NCBI RefSeq assembly: GCF_016785085.1
Contig: NZ_JAENHO010000003.1
Coordinates: 310,001 to 374,000 of the forward strand
DNA from: Paractinoplanes lichenicola
GTDB lineage: Bacteria; Actinomycetota; Actinomycetes; Mycobacteriales; Micromonosporaceae
Direction: 5' to 3'
DNA: 64,000 nt
The position numbers and the translations under genes were made by a program. Positions 15,631-24,971 of this stretch are shown piece after piece. Numbering within the stretch: position 1 is the stretch's first letter; the number at the start of each line of letters is the position of its first letter. The notes beneath the pieces are model-generated. The model searched no databases. It was not told the DNA's origin and saw nothing but the letters and a program-made list of their open reading frames with translations.

Positions 15631-17208
15631 TCAGATCCAGCGGCCCCCCAGCCACATCCGCCCCGACCAGCTCTCGTACGGGAGCAGTTGGGCGGTGAAG
15701 ATCGGGTAGAAGTAGGCGAAGCACACGGCTATCAGCACGATGTAGGCGCCGACCACCACCGTGCCTATCAGTTGGCGGTCGGATCGTGCCTTGCCCTGGG
15801 TTATGCCTTCGGGGGGCGTCATGATGGCGCCCAGCACATAGACGACGGCCAGGATCAGGAACGGCAGGGCCGGCAGCGCGTAGAACGAGAACATCGTGCG
15901 CCCGTCCTTGACCGCGTAGTAGAACCACGGCAGCAGGCCCGCGACCGCCGGCACCAGGATCGCCCAGGCGCGCCAGTCGCGGCGGGCCAGGCCGAACCAG
16001 ATCAGGGCGGCCAGGGCGGGCAGGAAGCTCCACCACAGGATCGGCGTGCCGAGCAGCAGGATCTCGCGGGCGCAGCTGGGGGCGCCGCAGTTGCCGCTGT
16101 TGTTCCAATAGAAGGCGACCGGACGCCCGAGCAGCAGCCACTGCCACGGCCACGACTGATAGATGTGCCGTTCGGTCAGGCCACTGTGGAACCTGTACGC
16201 CTCGTGGTGGTAGTGCCACAGGTTGAGCAGCGCGCCGATCACCGGCGGCTCGCTCATGCCGTTGGCCTCGCGATAGTGGCGGAAGTAGCCGGTGTCGGTG
16301 ACGAACCAGCCGGTCCACGTGGCCAGGTAGATCACGAACGTGAGGCCGAAGCTGAGGAGCAGCCAGCCGAGGTCGCCGATGATGCCGGCCAGGAACGGGC
16401 CCCGGACGCCGGCCGAGCGGCGCGCCTGTGTCCGCCACAGGATGACCAGGGCGGCGAAGAACGGGGCGAAGAACAGCGCGTTCCATTTGACGCCGCAGGC
16501 CAGGCCGAACGTGACGCCCGCGACGAGCAGCCACCACGGCACGATGCGGGGCACGGCCGGGGTCTTGGCCGGGTCGAACCCTTTCTCGAGGGCCTTGAGC
16601 CACTGGCGTCGATAGTGGTCGCGGTCGAGCACGAGGGCCGCGAACGTGGCCAGGATGAAGGTGCCGAGGAAGATGTCGAGCAGCGACGTGCGCGACAGCA
16701 CCAGCTGGAAGCCGTCGAGCGTCATCAGCAGGCCGGCCAGCCCGGCCAGCAGCACCGAGTGGAACAGCCGGTACGTCACCCGGATGAGGATCAGGATCAT
16801 CACGGTGCCGGCCACCGCGGCCGGGAAGCGCCAGCCCAGCTCGGTGTTGCCGAACATCAGCTCGCCGAGGGCGATGAGCCATTTGCCGAGCGGGGGATGC
16901 ACCACGTACGCCGGGCCGTTGGTCTTCTCGTCCCATTCGACGCCGTGCTGCAGCATGTCCCAGGCGTCGGTCGGGTAATACACCTCGTCGAAGATGTAGC
17001 CCTTCGGACTGCTGATCCCGTTGAGCCGCAGGATCGCCGCGATCGTCACGATCAGGGCCGTGACCAGCCACGAGTGCGGGTTCAGCCAGTTGTCGAGCGT
17101 CTTGAGCCGCCGCCGCACGATCTCGGGAACCGCCCGTACGCCCCCGGGTTCGGCCGCCGCGGGCTCTTCCGGGGTCAGCTCTGTCTCCGTCGTCGCCGCC
17201 GTAGTCAC
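15631..17208 (-). CDS. pmt: Polyprenyl-phosphate-mannose protein O-mannosyltransferase
   Basis: A protein of 525 aa, an integral membrane GT39 enzyme with about 11 TMs that transfers mannose from a polyprenyl-phosphate carrier to Ser/Thr of exported proteins. The acidic pair FDEVYY near residue 75 (first extracytoplasmic loop) is the catalytic signature, and HPPLGKWLIALGE follows. The C-terminal PMT_4TMC region is present (YESWSGRMW near the end). M. tuberculosis Rv1002c is the counterpart and is likewise divergent from rsmI (Rv1003). The start is GTG with no ribosome site, but TACGAT lies 6 bases upstream (17220-17215), suggesting a leaderless transcript. Confidence 0.92.
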   Translation of the reverse strand: MTTAATTETELTPEEPAAAEPGGVRAVPEIVRRRLKTLDNWLNPHSWLVTALIVTIAAILRLNGISSPKGYIFDEVYYPTDAWDMLQHGVEWDEKTNGPAYVVHPPLGKWLIALGELMFGNTELGWRFPAAVAGTVMILILIRVTYRLFHSVLLAGLAGLLMTLDGFQLVLSRTSLLDIFLGTFILATFAALVLDRDHYRRQWLKALEKGFDPAKTPAVPRIVPWWLLVAGVTFGLACGVKWNALFFAPFFAALVILWRTQARRSAGVRGPFLAGIIGDLGWLLLSFGLTFVIYLATWTGWFVTDTGYFRHYREANGMSEPPVIGALLNLWHYHHEAYRFHSGLTERHIYQSWPWQWLLLGRPVAFYWNNSGNCGAPSCAREILLLGTPILWWSFLPALAALIWFGLARRDWRAWAILVPAVAGLLPWFYYAVKDGRTMFSFYALPALPFLILAVVYVLGAIMTPPEGITQGKARSDRQLIGTVVVGAYIVLIAVCFAYFYPIFTAQLLPYESWSGRMWLGGRWI

Positions 17209-17283
17209 CCCGCGATCGTAGGACCTGCGACTGGGAGGCGGTGCCCGCCGTCACCTCGTCGCGGCGTGTGATGGACTTTCCGG

Positions 17284-18129
17284 GTGGTTCCCACCAACGA
17301 AGGCCGTGTCGTGCTCGTCGGCGCGCCGCTGGGCAACATCGGCGACGCCTCGGCCCGGTTGCGCGAGATATTGGCAAACGCCGATGTAGTGGCGGCCGAG
17401 GACACACGCCGGCTGGCTCGTCTGGCGCGCGATCTCGGCGTGACTGTCGGCGGCCGGGTCGTTTCATATTTTGAGGGAAACGACGAACGCCGTACGCCCG
17501 AGCTGGTCGAGGCGCTGGCCGGGGGCGCAGTCGTCGCGGTGGTCACCGACGGGGGCATGCCGAGCGTCTCCGATCCGGGGTATCGCCTGGTCCGGGCCGC
17601 CCTCGACGCGGGTTTCCCGGTCACGGCGGCGCCCGGGCCGAGCGCGGTCACGACGGCTCTCGCGCTCTCGGGCCTGCCCAGTGACCGCTTCGTCTTCGAG
17701 GGCTTCCTTCCCCGTACGGGGTCCAACCGCCGATCGCGCCTGCGGGAGCTCGCGGCCGAGCCCCGCACGCTGGTCTTCTTCGAGGCGCCGCATCGCATCG
17801 CGGGCATGCTGGCCGACGTGGCGGCCACGTTCGGCGACGAGCGGCTCGCCGTGGTCTGCCGGGAGCTGACCAAGACGTACGAGGAGATCCGGCGCGACAC
17901 CGCGGCCGAGCTCGCCGCCTGGGCCCAGCGGGAGGAGCCGCGCGGCGAGATTACGGTGGTGGTGGGTGGTGCCCCGGCCCGCCCGGCCGAGCGACCGCCG
18001 GACGACGACCTGCGCGCGGCGGTCGCGGCCCGGGAGGCGGCCGGATCGTCGCGGCGGGACGCCATCCAGGCCGTCGCCGACGAGTTCGGGATCAAGAAGC
18101 GCGAGGTGTACGCGCTGGTGCACGGCTAG
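17284..18129 (+). CDS. rsmI: 16S rRNA 2'-O-ribose C1402 methyltransferase
   Basis: A protein of 281 aa of the SAM-dependent tetrapyrrole-methylase fold that methylates C1402 of 16S rRNA together with RsmH. Seen are LVGAPLGNIGD at the N-terminus, VAAEDTRRL, GGMPSVSDPGYRLV near 95-108 and FFEAPHRI near 165. The C-terminal RsmI HTH-like extension is present. The GTG start gives the family N-terminus. Its stop overlaps the stop of the convergent downstream gene by 4 bp. Confidence 0.93.
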   Translation: MVPTNEGRVVLVGAPLGNIGDASARLREILANADVVAAEDTRRLARLARDLGVTVGGRVVSYFEGNDERRTPELVEALAGGAVVAVVTDGGMPSVSDPGYRLVRAALDAGFPVTAAPGPSAVTTALALSGLPSDRFVFEGFLPRTGSNRRSRLRELAAEPRTLVFFEAPHRIAGMLADVAATFGDERLAVVCRELTKTYEEIRRDTAAELAAWAQREEPRGEITVVVGGAPARPAERPPDDDLRAAVAAREAAGSSRRDAIQAVADEFGIKKREVYALVHG

Positions 18130-19472
18130 TACGCGGCGGCCAGGAAGCCGGCCAGCAGGGCAAGCGGGCCGGCCAGGCTGAGCAGCACGGCGCCGCGCCG
18201 GGCCCGGGCCGTCTCGAGCCGCCGCGCCTTGGTCACTCCCGCGATCGCGTAGCCACACAGCAGCACCAGCGCGAACCCGAGCAGCCAGCGCAGCTGCAGC
18301 AGGGCGCCGGTCCCGCCCACGTACGCCTGGCGGCTGTCCGGGCTGACCATGCGTGCGGGCGTGACCGTGCCGGCCAGCCGGGCTTGCCCCTCGACCCCGA
18401 GCAGCCGCACCTGCGTGATCGTGTAGCGGCCGTCGGCCGACGCGAACCGCCCGGCGCACCGCTGAGTCACGCCGTCGCCGGTGCACTGGGTCGTGGTGAC
18501 GTAGCCCTGGTCGCCGTGCCCGACCGCCAGCCAGAACGGCTCCGCGCTGACCCAGGCGAAGAACGCCGCCACCAGGCCGAGCGCCACCAGCGAGACCTGG
18601 GCCGAGAGCGGCCGCCCGGACGGCTTGGCCCGGGCCCGGCCGGTGCCCCGATGGCGGGCCCGGGTGAGCGCCGGCGGGGGCTCCTCGCCCGGCTTGACCT
18701 CGATCGTGTCGTCGACCGGGTCGCGCCAGAAGGCCGAGTTCTCGAGCCGTTGCAGGCGGGCGTCGGTGGCCGGGGTGCCGGTCGGCGGGGGCAGCGGCTC
18801 GGTGGGACGCGTCCGCGGGCTGCCCGCCTGACGCGGCCGCATCGGCATCGGGTGGTCGAGCGGCACGGTCGGGCGGTGGTGCAGGCTCGGCTCGGGCAGC
18901 ACCATGACGTCGTCCGGCGGCGGCGTGACCTCGGCCTTTGGCCTCGGCCGGGGCGAGGCGGCCGGGGCTTCGGGTGCAGCCGTCGGGGCGTCGACCGATG
19001 GTGGGGCCGGCGGGGCGTCGACCGATGGTGGGGCGTCGACCGATGGTGGGGCGTCGACCGATGGTGGGGCGTCGGCGGCCACCGTCTCGGGTGATTTTCG
19101 CGCCGTGTGCCCGGCGGCGGGCCGCAGCGGCGTGTAGCGGTGCGGGTCCGGCTGGTCGTGGTCGCGCTCGACGGCCGCCGGGGGCTTCGCGGCGACGGGC
19201 GCGAGCTCCTCCTCGGTGTCCTGGACCCCGGCCTCATGCCCCTCGGCCGCCTCGCCGGTGCGGGGCGCCGCGGCCGGCGGCACCAGCACGCCGGTGCTGC
19301 CCGCGGCCTGTTCGGCGCCGGCCTTCGTCGGCTCCGGCGGCCAGCGCCGGGCGGGGGCGTCGGCCGGGCGGTCGGTCTCGCCGCGCCACCAGGCGGCGTC
19401 GGGATCGGGCAACGCCCACGGGTCGGACCCGCTGCGAGGCGTTTCCCCAGGTTGTGGCGAGTCTCCGGGCAC
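18126..19472 (-). CDS. Proline-rich membrane protein of unknown function
   Basis: A protein of 448 aa. Residues 1 to about 295 are a disordered Pro/Ala/Glu-rich cytoplasmic region with PPSVDA repeated four to five times near residue 140 (18-bp DNA repeats at about 18985-19070). A TM near 300-320 is followed by an extracytoplasmic domain of about 75 aa with two cysteines (TTQCTGDGVTQRCAGRF) and a C-terminal TM pair (about 400-445). No enzymatic motif is seen. The start is GTG. It is divergent from metG and tail-to-tail with rsmI (overlapping stop codons). Similar proteins occur next to rsmI in related actinobacteria as far as I recall. Confidence 0.75.
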   Translation of the reverse strand: MPGDSPQPGETPRSGSDPWALPDPDAAWWRGETDRPADAPARRWPPEPTKAGAEQAAGSTGVLVPPAAAPRTGEAAEGHEAGVQDTEEELAPVAAKPPAAVERDHDQPDPHRYTPLRPAAGHTARKSPETVAADAPPSVDAPPSVDAPPSVDAPPAPPSVDAPTAAPEAPAASPRPRPKAEVTPPPDDVMVLPEPSLHHRPTVPLDHPMPMRPRQAGSPRTRPTEPLPPPTGTPATDARLQRLENSAFWRDPVDDTIEVKPGEEPPPALTRARHRGTGRARAKPSGRPLSAQVSLVALGLVAAFFAWVSAEPFWLAVGHGDQGYVTTTQCTGDGVTQRCAGRFASADGRYTITQVRLLGVEGQARLAGTVTPARMVSPDSRQAYVGGTGALLQLRWLLGFALVLLCGYAIAGVTKARRLETARARRGAVLLSLAGPLALLAGFLAAAY

Positions 19473-19605
19473 GGGTCCATTGGACTACGCGGGCGCGCGG
19501 GGGAGCACGTTTTGAATCGGGCGTGTCGTGATAAATAGGGATCTCGCCGAGGGCGGAGCGAATCCGTTCGCGGCGGACCCCGGCCGCTCACTACGCTTGT
19601 ACCCC

Positions 19606-21402
19606 ATGAGTCACGTTCTCGCCGCGGTTGCCTGGCCCTATGCCAACGGCCCGCGCCACATCGGTCATGTCTCCGGCTTCGGGGTGCCCTCCGACGTTTT
19701 CAGCCGGTACATGCGCATGGCCGGCCACGACGTGCTCATGGTCTCGGGAACTGATGAGCACGGCACGCCGATCCAGGTGCAGGCCGACGCCGAGGGCGTG
19801 ACCGCCCGCGAGCTCGCCGATCGGTACAACCGCGTCATCGTCGAGGACCTGCACGGTCTCGGCCTGTCCTACGACCTGTTCACCCGCACCACCACGCGCA
19901 ACCACTACGCCGTGGTGCAGGAGCTGTTCACCGCGCTCGAGCGCAACGGATACATCGTCAAGCGCACGACGCTGGGCGCCCGGTCGCCGTCGACCGGCCG
20001 CACCCTGCCCGACCGTTACATCGAGGGCACTTGCCCGATCTGCGGTTACGACAGCGCGCGCGGCGACCAGTGCGACAACTGCGGCAACCAGCTCGACCCC
20101 GAGCAGCTCATCAACCCGCGCTCCAAGATCAATGGGGAGACGCCGGAGTTCGTCGAGACCGAGCACTTCTTCCTCGACCTGCCCGCGTTCGCCGAGGCCA
20201 TCGGCAACTGGCTCGACCAGCGGGAGAACTGGCGGCCCAACGTCCTGAAGTTCTCGCGCAACCTGCTCGACGACCTGCAGCCCCGGGCCATCACCCGTGA
20301 CCTCGAGTGGGGCGTGCCGATCCCGCTCGACGGCTGGCGCGACCGCAACGACAAGCGGATCTACGTCTGGTTCGACGCCGTGATCGGTTATCTCTCGGCC
20401 TCGATCGAGTGGGCCCGCCGCTCCGGCGACCCCGAGGCGTGGCGCGAGTGGTGGTCGGCCGACGCGCAGGGCAAGGACGCCCGGGGTTACTACTTCATGG
20501 GCAAGGACAACATCGTCTTCCACTCGGTGATCTGGCCGGCGCTGCTGCTCGGCTATTCCGGCGAGGGCGACAAGGGCGGCGAGCCGGGCGAGCTGGGCCG
20601 GCTCAACCTGCCGACCGAGGTGGTCTCGAGCGAGTTCCTGACGATGGAGGGCAAGAAGTTCTCCTCCTCGCGGCGGGTCGTCATCTACGTGCGCGACTTC
20701 CTGGAGCGCTACGACGCCGACGCCCTGCGCTACTTCATCGCGGTCGCCGGTCCCGAGTCCAACGACACCGACTTCACCTGGGCCGAGTTCGTGCGGCGCA
20801 ACAACGACGAGCTGGTCGCCGGCTGGGGCAACCTGGTCAACCGCTCGATCTCGATGGCCGCCAAGAATTTCGGCGCCATCCCCGAGGCGGTCGACCTGAC
20901 CCCCGAGGACGAGGCGCTGCTGGCGGTGGCAAAGGCCGGCTTCGCCACGGTCGGCGAGCTGATCGGCAAGCACCGGCAGAAGGCCGCGATCGGCGAGGCG
21001 ATGAAGGTCGTCGCCGAGGCCAACAAATATCTGTCGGAGCAGGCCCCGTGGAAGCTCAAGTCCGAGGAGGAAAAGCCGCGCCAGGGCACCGTCCTGGCAG
21101 TTGCGCTTCAGGTCGTCAGCGACGCCAATACGCTGCTGACGCCATTCCTGCCGCATTCCGCGCAAAAGGTGTTCGAGCTGCTCGGCGGCGAGGGCGTGCA
21201 CGCGCCGATGCCGCGTATCGAGGAGGTCGAGGATCTGGACGGCGGCCCCGGTTACCCGGTGCTCACGGGCGATTACGCGGTCGGCGCCCGCTGGGAGTCT
21301 GTGCCATTGGTCACAGGCACCCCGTTGGCCGCTCCCAAACCCGTCTTCCGCAAGCTCGAGCCCGCGGTCATCGAAGAGGAGTTGGCTCGTCTAGCAGGGT
21401 GA
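19606..21402 (+). CDS. metG: Methionyl-tRNA synthetase
   Basis: A protein of 598 aa, class I synthetase. The HIGH motif is PRHIGH near residue 17. A zinc-knuckle insertion with two Cys pairs (CPICG, CDNCG) lies near 145-162, and the KMSKS equivalent is GKKFSSS near 350, as in the KFSxS-type MetRS of other actinobacteria. The ATG at 19606 is chosen because homologues begin [21 protein letters not shown] lies 7 bases ahead and there is no ribosome site, so the mRNA is probably leaderless. A textbook terminator follows the stop. Confidence 0.95.
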   Translation: MSHVLAAVAWPYANGPRHIGHVSGFGVPSDVFSRYMRMAGHDVLMVSGTDEHGTPIQVQADAEGVTARELADRYNRVIVEDLHGLGLSYDLFTRTTTRNHYAVVQELFTALERNGYIVKRTTLGARSPSTGRTLPDRYIEGTCPICGYDSARGDQCDNCGNQLDPEQLINPRSKINGETPEFVETEHFFLDLPAFAEAIGNWLDQRENWRPNVLKFSRNLLDDLQPRAITRDLEWGVPIPLDGWRDRNDKRIYVWFDAVIGYLSASIEWARRSGDPEAWREWWSADAQGKDARGYYFMGKDNIVFHSVIWPALLLGYSGEGDKGGEPGELGRLNLPTEVVSSEFLTMEGKKFSSSRRVVIYVRDFLERYDADALRYFIAVAGPESNDTDFTWAEFVRRNNDELVAGWGNLVNRSISMAAKNFGAIPEAVDLTPEDEALLAVAKAGFATVGELIGKHRQKAAIGEAMKVVAEANKYLSEQAPWKLKSEEEKPRQGTVLAVALQVVSDANTLLTPFLPHSAQKVFELLGGEGVHAPMPRIEEVEDLDGGPGYPVLTGDYAVGARWESVPLVTGTPLAAPKPVFRKLEPAVIEEELARLAG

Positions 21403-21414
21403 CTTGGTTCCATT

Positions 21415-21460
21415 GATGAGGCTCATTGGCACTAACGGTGCTAATGAGCCTCATCCTTTT
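21415..21460 (+). terminator. Rho-independent terminator after metG
   Basis: An 18-bp stem with a single mismatch (GATGAGGCTCATTGGCAC against GTGCTAATGAGCCTCATC) has a 5-base loop and is followed by CTTTT at 21456-21460. It is the clearest intrinsic terminator in the window. Confidence 0.92.
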
Positions 21461-21607
21461 ATCGGATTGATCGATGAGGAGAAGATCCGGTAGCTTCTGT
21501 GCTCCACGGGGGAACACCAGCGTTACATCGATACGGCTTCGTTCTGTCCTGGCCGGGTCGATAGTGCCCCCTTCGTGAGGTTTTACCCCCCTCGAAGGAG
21601 CATTTCC

Positions 21608-22864
21608 TTGAAGACTCGCCTCTCGCGCCCGCTGCTCGCGGCCGTGATCAGCGGTGCCCTGGCCAGCGGCCTCGCGGCCGCGCCGGCACTGGCTGAGCCG
21701 CCGCCGCTGCCCGGCGCGACCGAGCTGCCGCCCGCGACCACGCCTCCGGTCACGCCGCCGACCACGCCCGACACGTCGCCGCCGCCGGTCACGACTCCGC
21801 CGCCGCCGGCCACCACGCCGCCGGCCACGACTCCGCCGGCCACCACGCCGCCCGCGACGACTCCGCCGGCCACCACGCCGCCGGTCTCGCCGCCGGTCAC
21901 CACGCCGCCGCCGGCCGCTGACACGAAGGCGCCCTCGGGCGCTTTCAGCCTGAACCGCTGGTCGATCTGGACCGGCCAGTCGGTCACGATCACCATTGTC
22001 GGCGTCGCCGACAACGTGAGCGCCGGCCCCCAGATCACGCGCGTGGTCACCTGGGGTGACGGCACGACGCAGACCCTGCACCACACCGCGAAGAACGTGT
22101 CGCACACGTACAAGTCGAACGGCAAGAAGCCGATCACGCTGACGCTGACCGACGCCGCGGGCAACAAGAAGGTCGCCAAGTCGGTCGGCCCGACCGTCTC
22201 GTCCCCGGCGCTGAAGTACAAGCTGAACAAGTCGTCGGTCTGGGCCGGCGAGAAGTTCGTCTGGGAGATCACCTCGGTGCCCGCCGGCACGAAGAAGATC
22301 TCGGTCGCCTGGGGTGACGGTCGTTCGTCGATCCTGCCGATCAAGAAGCAGAAGGTCACGCGCTACTACTTCGCGACTCCGGGCAACGCACCCGTGCCCC
22401 CGGGCGTGAAGCAGCTCAAGGCGTACCTGGTCAACGGGTATGGCGCGGCCACCCCGATCAACGTCGGCAAGGTGACGCTGAAGCGGGACACCTCGCGTCC
22501 GGTCCTCCGGGTCACCCCGCCCTCGAAGGCGAACAAGGCCTCGTCGTGGAAGGCCGTCAAGGGCACCGCGACCGACACCGGCTCCGGCGTCAAGGAGATC
22601 GCGATCGTGGCCATGGTGGCCAAGAGCGCCACCACGGTCGTCTGCTGGTCGCCGCGGTGGAAGAAGTGGCTCAACGCCAACACGTTCACCCCCGACTCCT
22701 GCTTCGTCGTGGTGAAGCCCTCCAAGGGCAAGTTCTCGCTCGCTCTCAAGAACACGCCCAAGGGTTACCTGGGCATCATCGGCGTGGCCGGTGACTGGGC
22801 GGGCAACGCCAGTGCGACTGCCTCGGCCGCCGACCCGTTCGTGTACGAGCGCATGCTCAGCTGA
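21608..22864 (+). CDS. Secreted protein with Pro/Thr linker and PKD-like domains
   Basis: A protein of 418 aa. The signal peptide runs from the TTG start (MKTRLSRPLLAAVISGALA, cleavage after PALA near residue 30). A Pro/Thr-rich linker with TPPATTPPA repeats follows to about residue 105, then three Ig/PKD-like beta domains; VVTWGDGT and VAWGDGRSS are PKD signatures. No catalytic residues are recognised, so it may be an adhesin or surface protein. The TTG start has AAGGAG 7 bases upstream; an upstream ATG at 21575 would spoil the signal peptide. It is flanked by terminators, so it is monocistronic. Confidence 0.8.
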   Translation: MKTRLSRPLLAAVISGALASGLAAAPALAEPPPLPGATELPPATTPPVTPPTTPDTSPPPVTTPPPPATTPPATTPPATTPPATTPPATTPPVSPPVTTPPPAADTKAPSGAFSLNRWSIWTGQSVTITIVGVADNVSAGPQITRVVTWGDGTTQTLHHTAKNVSHTYKSNGKKPITLTLTDAAGNKKVAKSVGPTVSSPALKYKLNKSSVWAGEKFVWEITSVPAGTKKISVAWGDGRSSILPIKKQKVTRYYFATPGNAPVPPGVKQLKAYLVNGYGAATPINVGKVTLKRDTSRPVLRVTPPSKANKASSWKAVKGTATDTGSGVKEIAIVAMVAKSATTVVCWSPRWKKWLNANTFTPDSCFVVVKPSKGKFSLALKNTPKGYLGIIGVAGDWAGNASATASAADPFVYERMLS

Positions 22865-22882
22865 TCTGACGGCAGAGCACAG

Positions 22883-22921
22883 CGAAGCCGGCGTCACCCC
22901 GGGAGGGTGGCGCCGGCTTCG
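22883..22921. terminator. Bidirectional terminator between convergent genes
   Basis: Arms CGAAGCCGGCGTCACC (from 22883) and GGTGGCGCCGGCTTCG (to 22921) pair over 16 bp with one mismatch and a short loop, followed by GCGTTTCG. It lies between the secreted PKD protein and the minus-strand gene ending at 22938. Confidence 0.8.
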
Positions 22922-22937
22922 GCGTTTCGAAGAGCGG

Positions 22938-23972
22938 TTACAGCGCGTACGGGATGTCGGCGATGTGGTGGTCGAGGAGCTCGCCCACCGGCGCCCAGGA
23001 CTCGTAGACGCCCCGCTCGTAGCAGCGGGCGCCCGTGGCCGACAGCGAGTCGTTGTCGGGCCGCACCAGCCGCAGCCGCGCCCAGGCCTCGTCGCGCTGC
23101 AGCACCCAGCACGGGATCCCGCGCCACAGGGCCTGCTCGGCCCGCCGGCTCAGGGTCGACACCGGATAGCGGGCCGCGCGGGTCAGCGCCCGCACGCGGA
23201 ACTCCTCGGGCGGGTCGGCGACCGCCTCGTATTCCTTGCCCTTGATCTGCCCGACCAGCTTCGCCGAGCCGGTCGTGGTGCAGGGCACGTATTCGCGGTC
23301 GGGGCTCACACCAGGAAGGTGGTCGAGCAGGCCGCGCCAGCGGGGGCCGGCCAGCCGCAGCCAGCCGTTCTGCTCCGGCTGGTACGTGTAGAGGATGACC
23401 TCCTCGCCGCCCGGCACGTGCGCGATGATCTGCGAGTTGGCCGGGATCGGCAGATCGGCGAACCCGGCCGTGATGTATTCGGGGATCAGCTCGTCGGTGC
23501 TCGGCGTGAAGCCGGTGCCGAGGATCATCGCGCCGATCCGTTGATGCGACTGGATCAAGGCCAGGCCGGGCTGCGCCGGGCCGCCCGGCACCTCGTAGTC
23601 GAGGGGATCCACGGCCCGCCAGCGCAGCGCGTACGCCACCTCGGAGTCGGTCACGCCGTCGGTGCCGAGCAGGGCCAGGTCGCGCGGGTCGGTCAGGTGC
23701 GCCAGGTCGCAGGCGCGGTAGCAGAACCCGTACGGGAGCCAGCCGCCGAGATGGCCGGAGACCTGGGCCGGAGAGAGGATCTTGGTCATGCGGGTGCCGC
23801 GTCGCACGGCCGCCGTCGCCCGGATCTGCCGCAGCATCGGCTCGTCGCGATAGTTGGCCGACTGGCTCATCTGTTGAACCTGCGCCCAGCCGAGGTCGCG
23901 CCGGAGCGGGGCGGATAGCGGGGGCTCGAGCGGATCAGTGTCGATCACGCTGTCCTCGCCGGTCACGGTCAC
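22938..23972 (-). CDS. Hypothetical protein
   Basis: A soluble protein of 344 aa with no signal peptide or TM. It contains the segments YGFCYRACDLAHLTDPRDL near 80-100, LALIQSHQRIGAMILGTGF near 140-160 and AHVPGGEEVILYTYQ near 195. Composition and codon use are typical of the genome, so it is a resident gene, but I recognise no domain. It reads away from tatD. The start is GTG with GTGACC repeats around it, so the exact start is uncertain. Confidence 0.65.
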   Translation of the reverse strand: MTVTGEDSVIDTDPLEPPLSAPLRRDLGWAQVQQMSQSANYRDEPMLRQIRATAAVRRGTRMTKILSPAQVSGHLGGWLPYGFCYRACDLAHLTDPRDLALLGTDGVTDSEVAYALRWRAVDPLDYEVPGGPAQPGLALIQSHQRIGAMILGTGFTPSTDELIPEYITAGFADLPIPANSQIIAHVPGGEEVILYTYQPEQNGWLRLAGPRWRGLLDHLPGVSPDREYVPCTTTGSAKLVGQIKGKEYEAVADPPEEFRVRALTRAARYPVSTLSRRAEQALWRGIPCWVLQRDEAWARLRLVRPDNDSLSATGARCYERGVYESWAPVGELLDHHIADIPYAL

Positions 23973-24040
23973 GGTCGGAAACTAGACAACAGCGGTGGAC
24001 CTCAGGTGAACAAACAGTGGCCTACAGGTTGAAGTGCAGA

Positions 24041-24940
24041 ATGTCTCACATGCCATCGTCACCATCGGAATCCCGCCGCGAGAAGGCACGTCGCCGAGCC
24101 GGCGAGTTCCCCGCCGAGCCCGAGCCGCTCGCCGTCGGCGTCTTCGACAGCCACACCCACCTCGACCTGACGATTCAGGAGGCGGGGGTGCCCGGGGGCG
24201 AGGCCGCCGACCCGGTCGAGGCGCTGCTGACCGCCGCGGCGAAGGCCGGCGTCGACCGGGTCGTGCAGGTCGGGGTGGACGAGGCGTCCTCGCGTTGGGG
24301 GGCCGAGCTGGCCGCCCGGCACTCGTCGGTGCTGGCCGCGGTGGCGCTGCACCCGAACGAGGCACCGCTGCTGTCCGATCTGGACGGCTCGCTGCGGGCG
24401 ATCGAGGCGCTGGCGGCCGAGCCCCGGGTGCGCGGCGTGGGGGAGACCGGTCTCGACACATTCCGTACTCCGGAGGAGGGCCGGGCGGCGCAGGAGGCGA
24501 GCTTCCGGGCGCACATCGCCATCGCCAAGCGCCACGGCAAGGCCCTGATCATCCACGACCGCGACGCCCACCAGGACGTGCTCCGGGTGCTCGACTCCGA
24601 GGGCGCGCCGGAGACGGTCGTGATGCACTGCTTCTCCGGCGACGCCGGCTTCGCGGCCGAGTGCGTACGGCGGGGCTTTTATCTCAGTTTCGCGGGGACG
24701 GTGACCTTCGCCAGCGCCGGCAGCCTGCGCGAGGCGGCGGCCCTGACCCCGCGCGAGCAGATCATGGTCGAGACCGACGCGCCCTACCTGACGCCCGTCC
24801 CGCACCGGGGCCGGCCCAACGCGTCCTATCTGATCCCGCTGACCGTGCGCGCACTGGCCGAGACCCGGGGCGACGACGTCGACGAGCTGTGCGCCGCGAT
24901 CTCGGCCAACGGCGAGCGGGTCTTCGGCCCTTGGCGCTAG
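24041..24940 (+). CDS. tatD: TatD family metal-dependent DNase
   Basis: A protein of 299 aa with a TIM-barrel amidohydrolase-like fold and 3'-5' DNase activity in the family. Metal ligands are seen as FDSHTHLD (HxH) near 36-43, GETGLD (Glu), LIIHDRD (His), VVMHCFSG (His) and ETDAPYL (Asp) near 245. A basic N-terminal extension ([12 protein letters not shown]) precedes the barrel. ATG at 24041 or 24050 are both possible; neither has a ribosome site. The order metG, tatD, ksgA, ispE matches mycobacteria, except that rpfB, which lies between tatD and ksgA there, is absent. Confidence 0.92.
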   Translation: MSHMPSSPSESRREKARRRAGEFPAEPEPLAVGVFDSHTHLDLTIQEAGVPGGEAADPVEALLTAAAKAGVDRVVQVGVDEASSRWGAELAARHSSVLAAVALHPNEAPLLSDLDGSLRAIEALAAEPRVRGVGETGLDTFRTPEEGRAAQEASFRAHIAIAKRHGKALIIHDRDAHQDVLRVLDSEGAPETVVMHCFSGDAGFAAECVRRGFYLSFAGTVTFASAGSLREAAALTPREQIMVETDAPYLTPVPHRGRPNASYLIPLTVRALAETRGDDVDELCAAISANGERVFGPWR

Positions 24941-24971
24941 GCGCTTCCGCCCCCGGCTAGGCTTGCAGGTC

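Noticed and set aside
21500..21560. ECF-type GGAAC/CGTT promoter before the secreted PKD protein
   Set aside because: The spacing between the two motifs does not match known ECF promoters.
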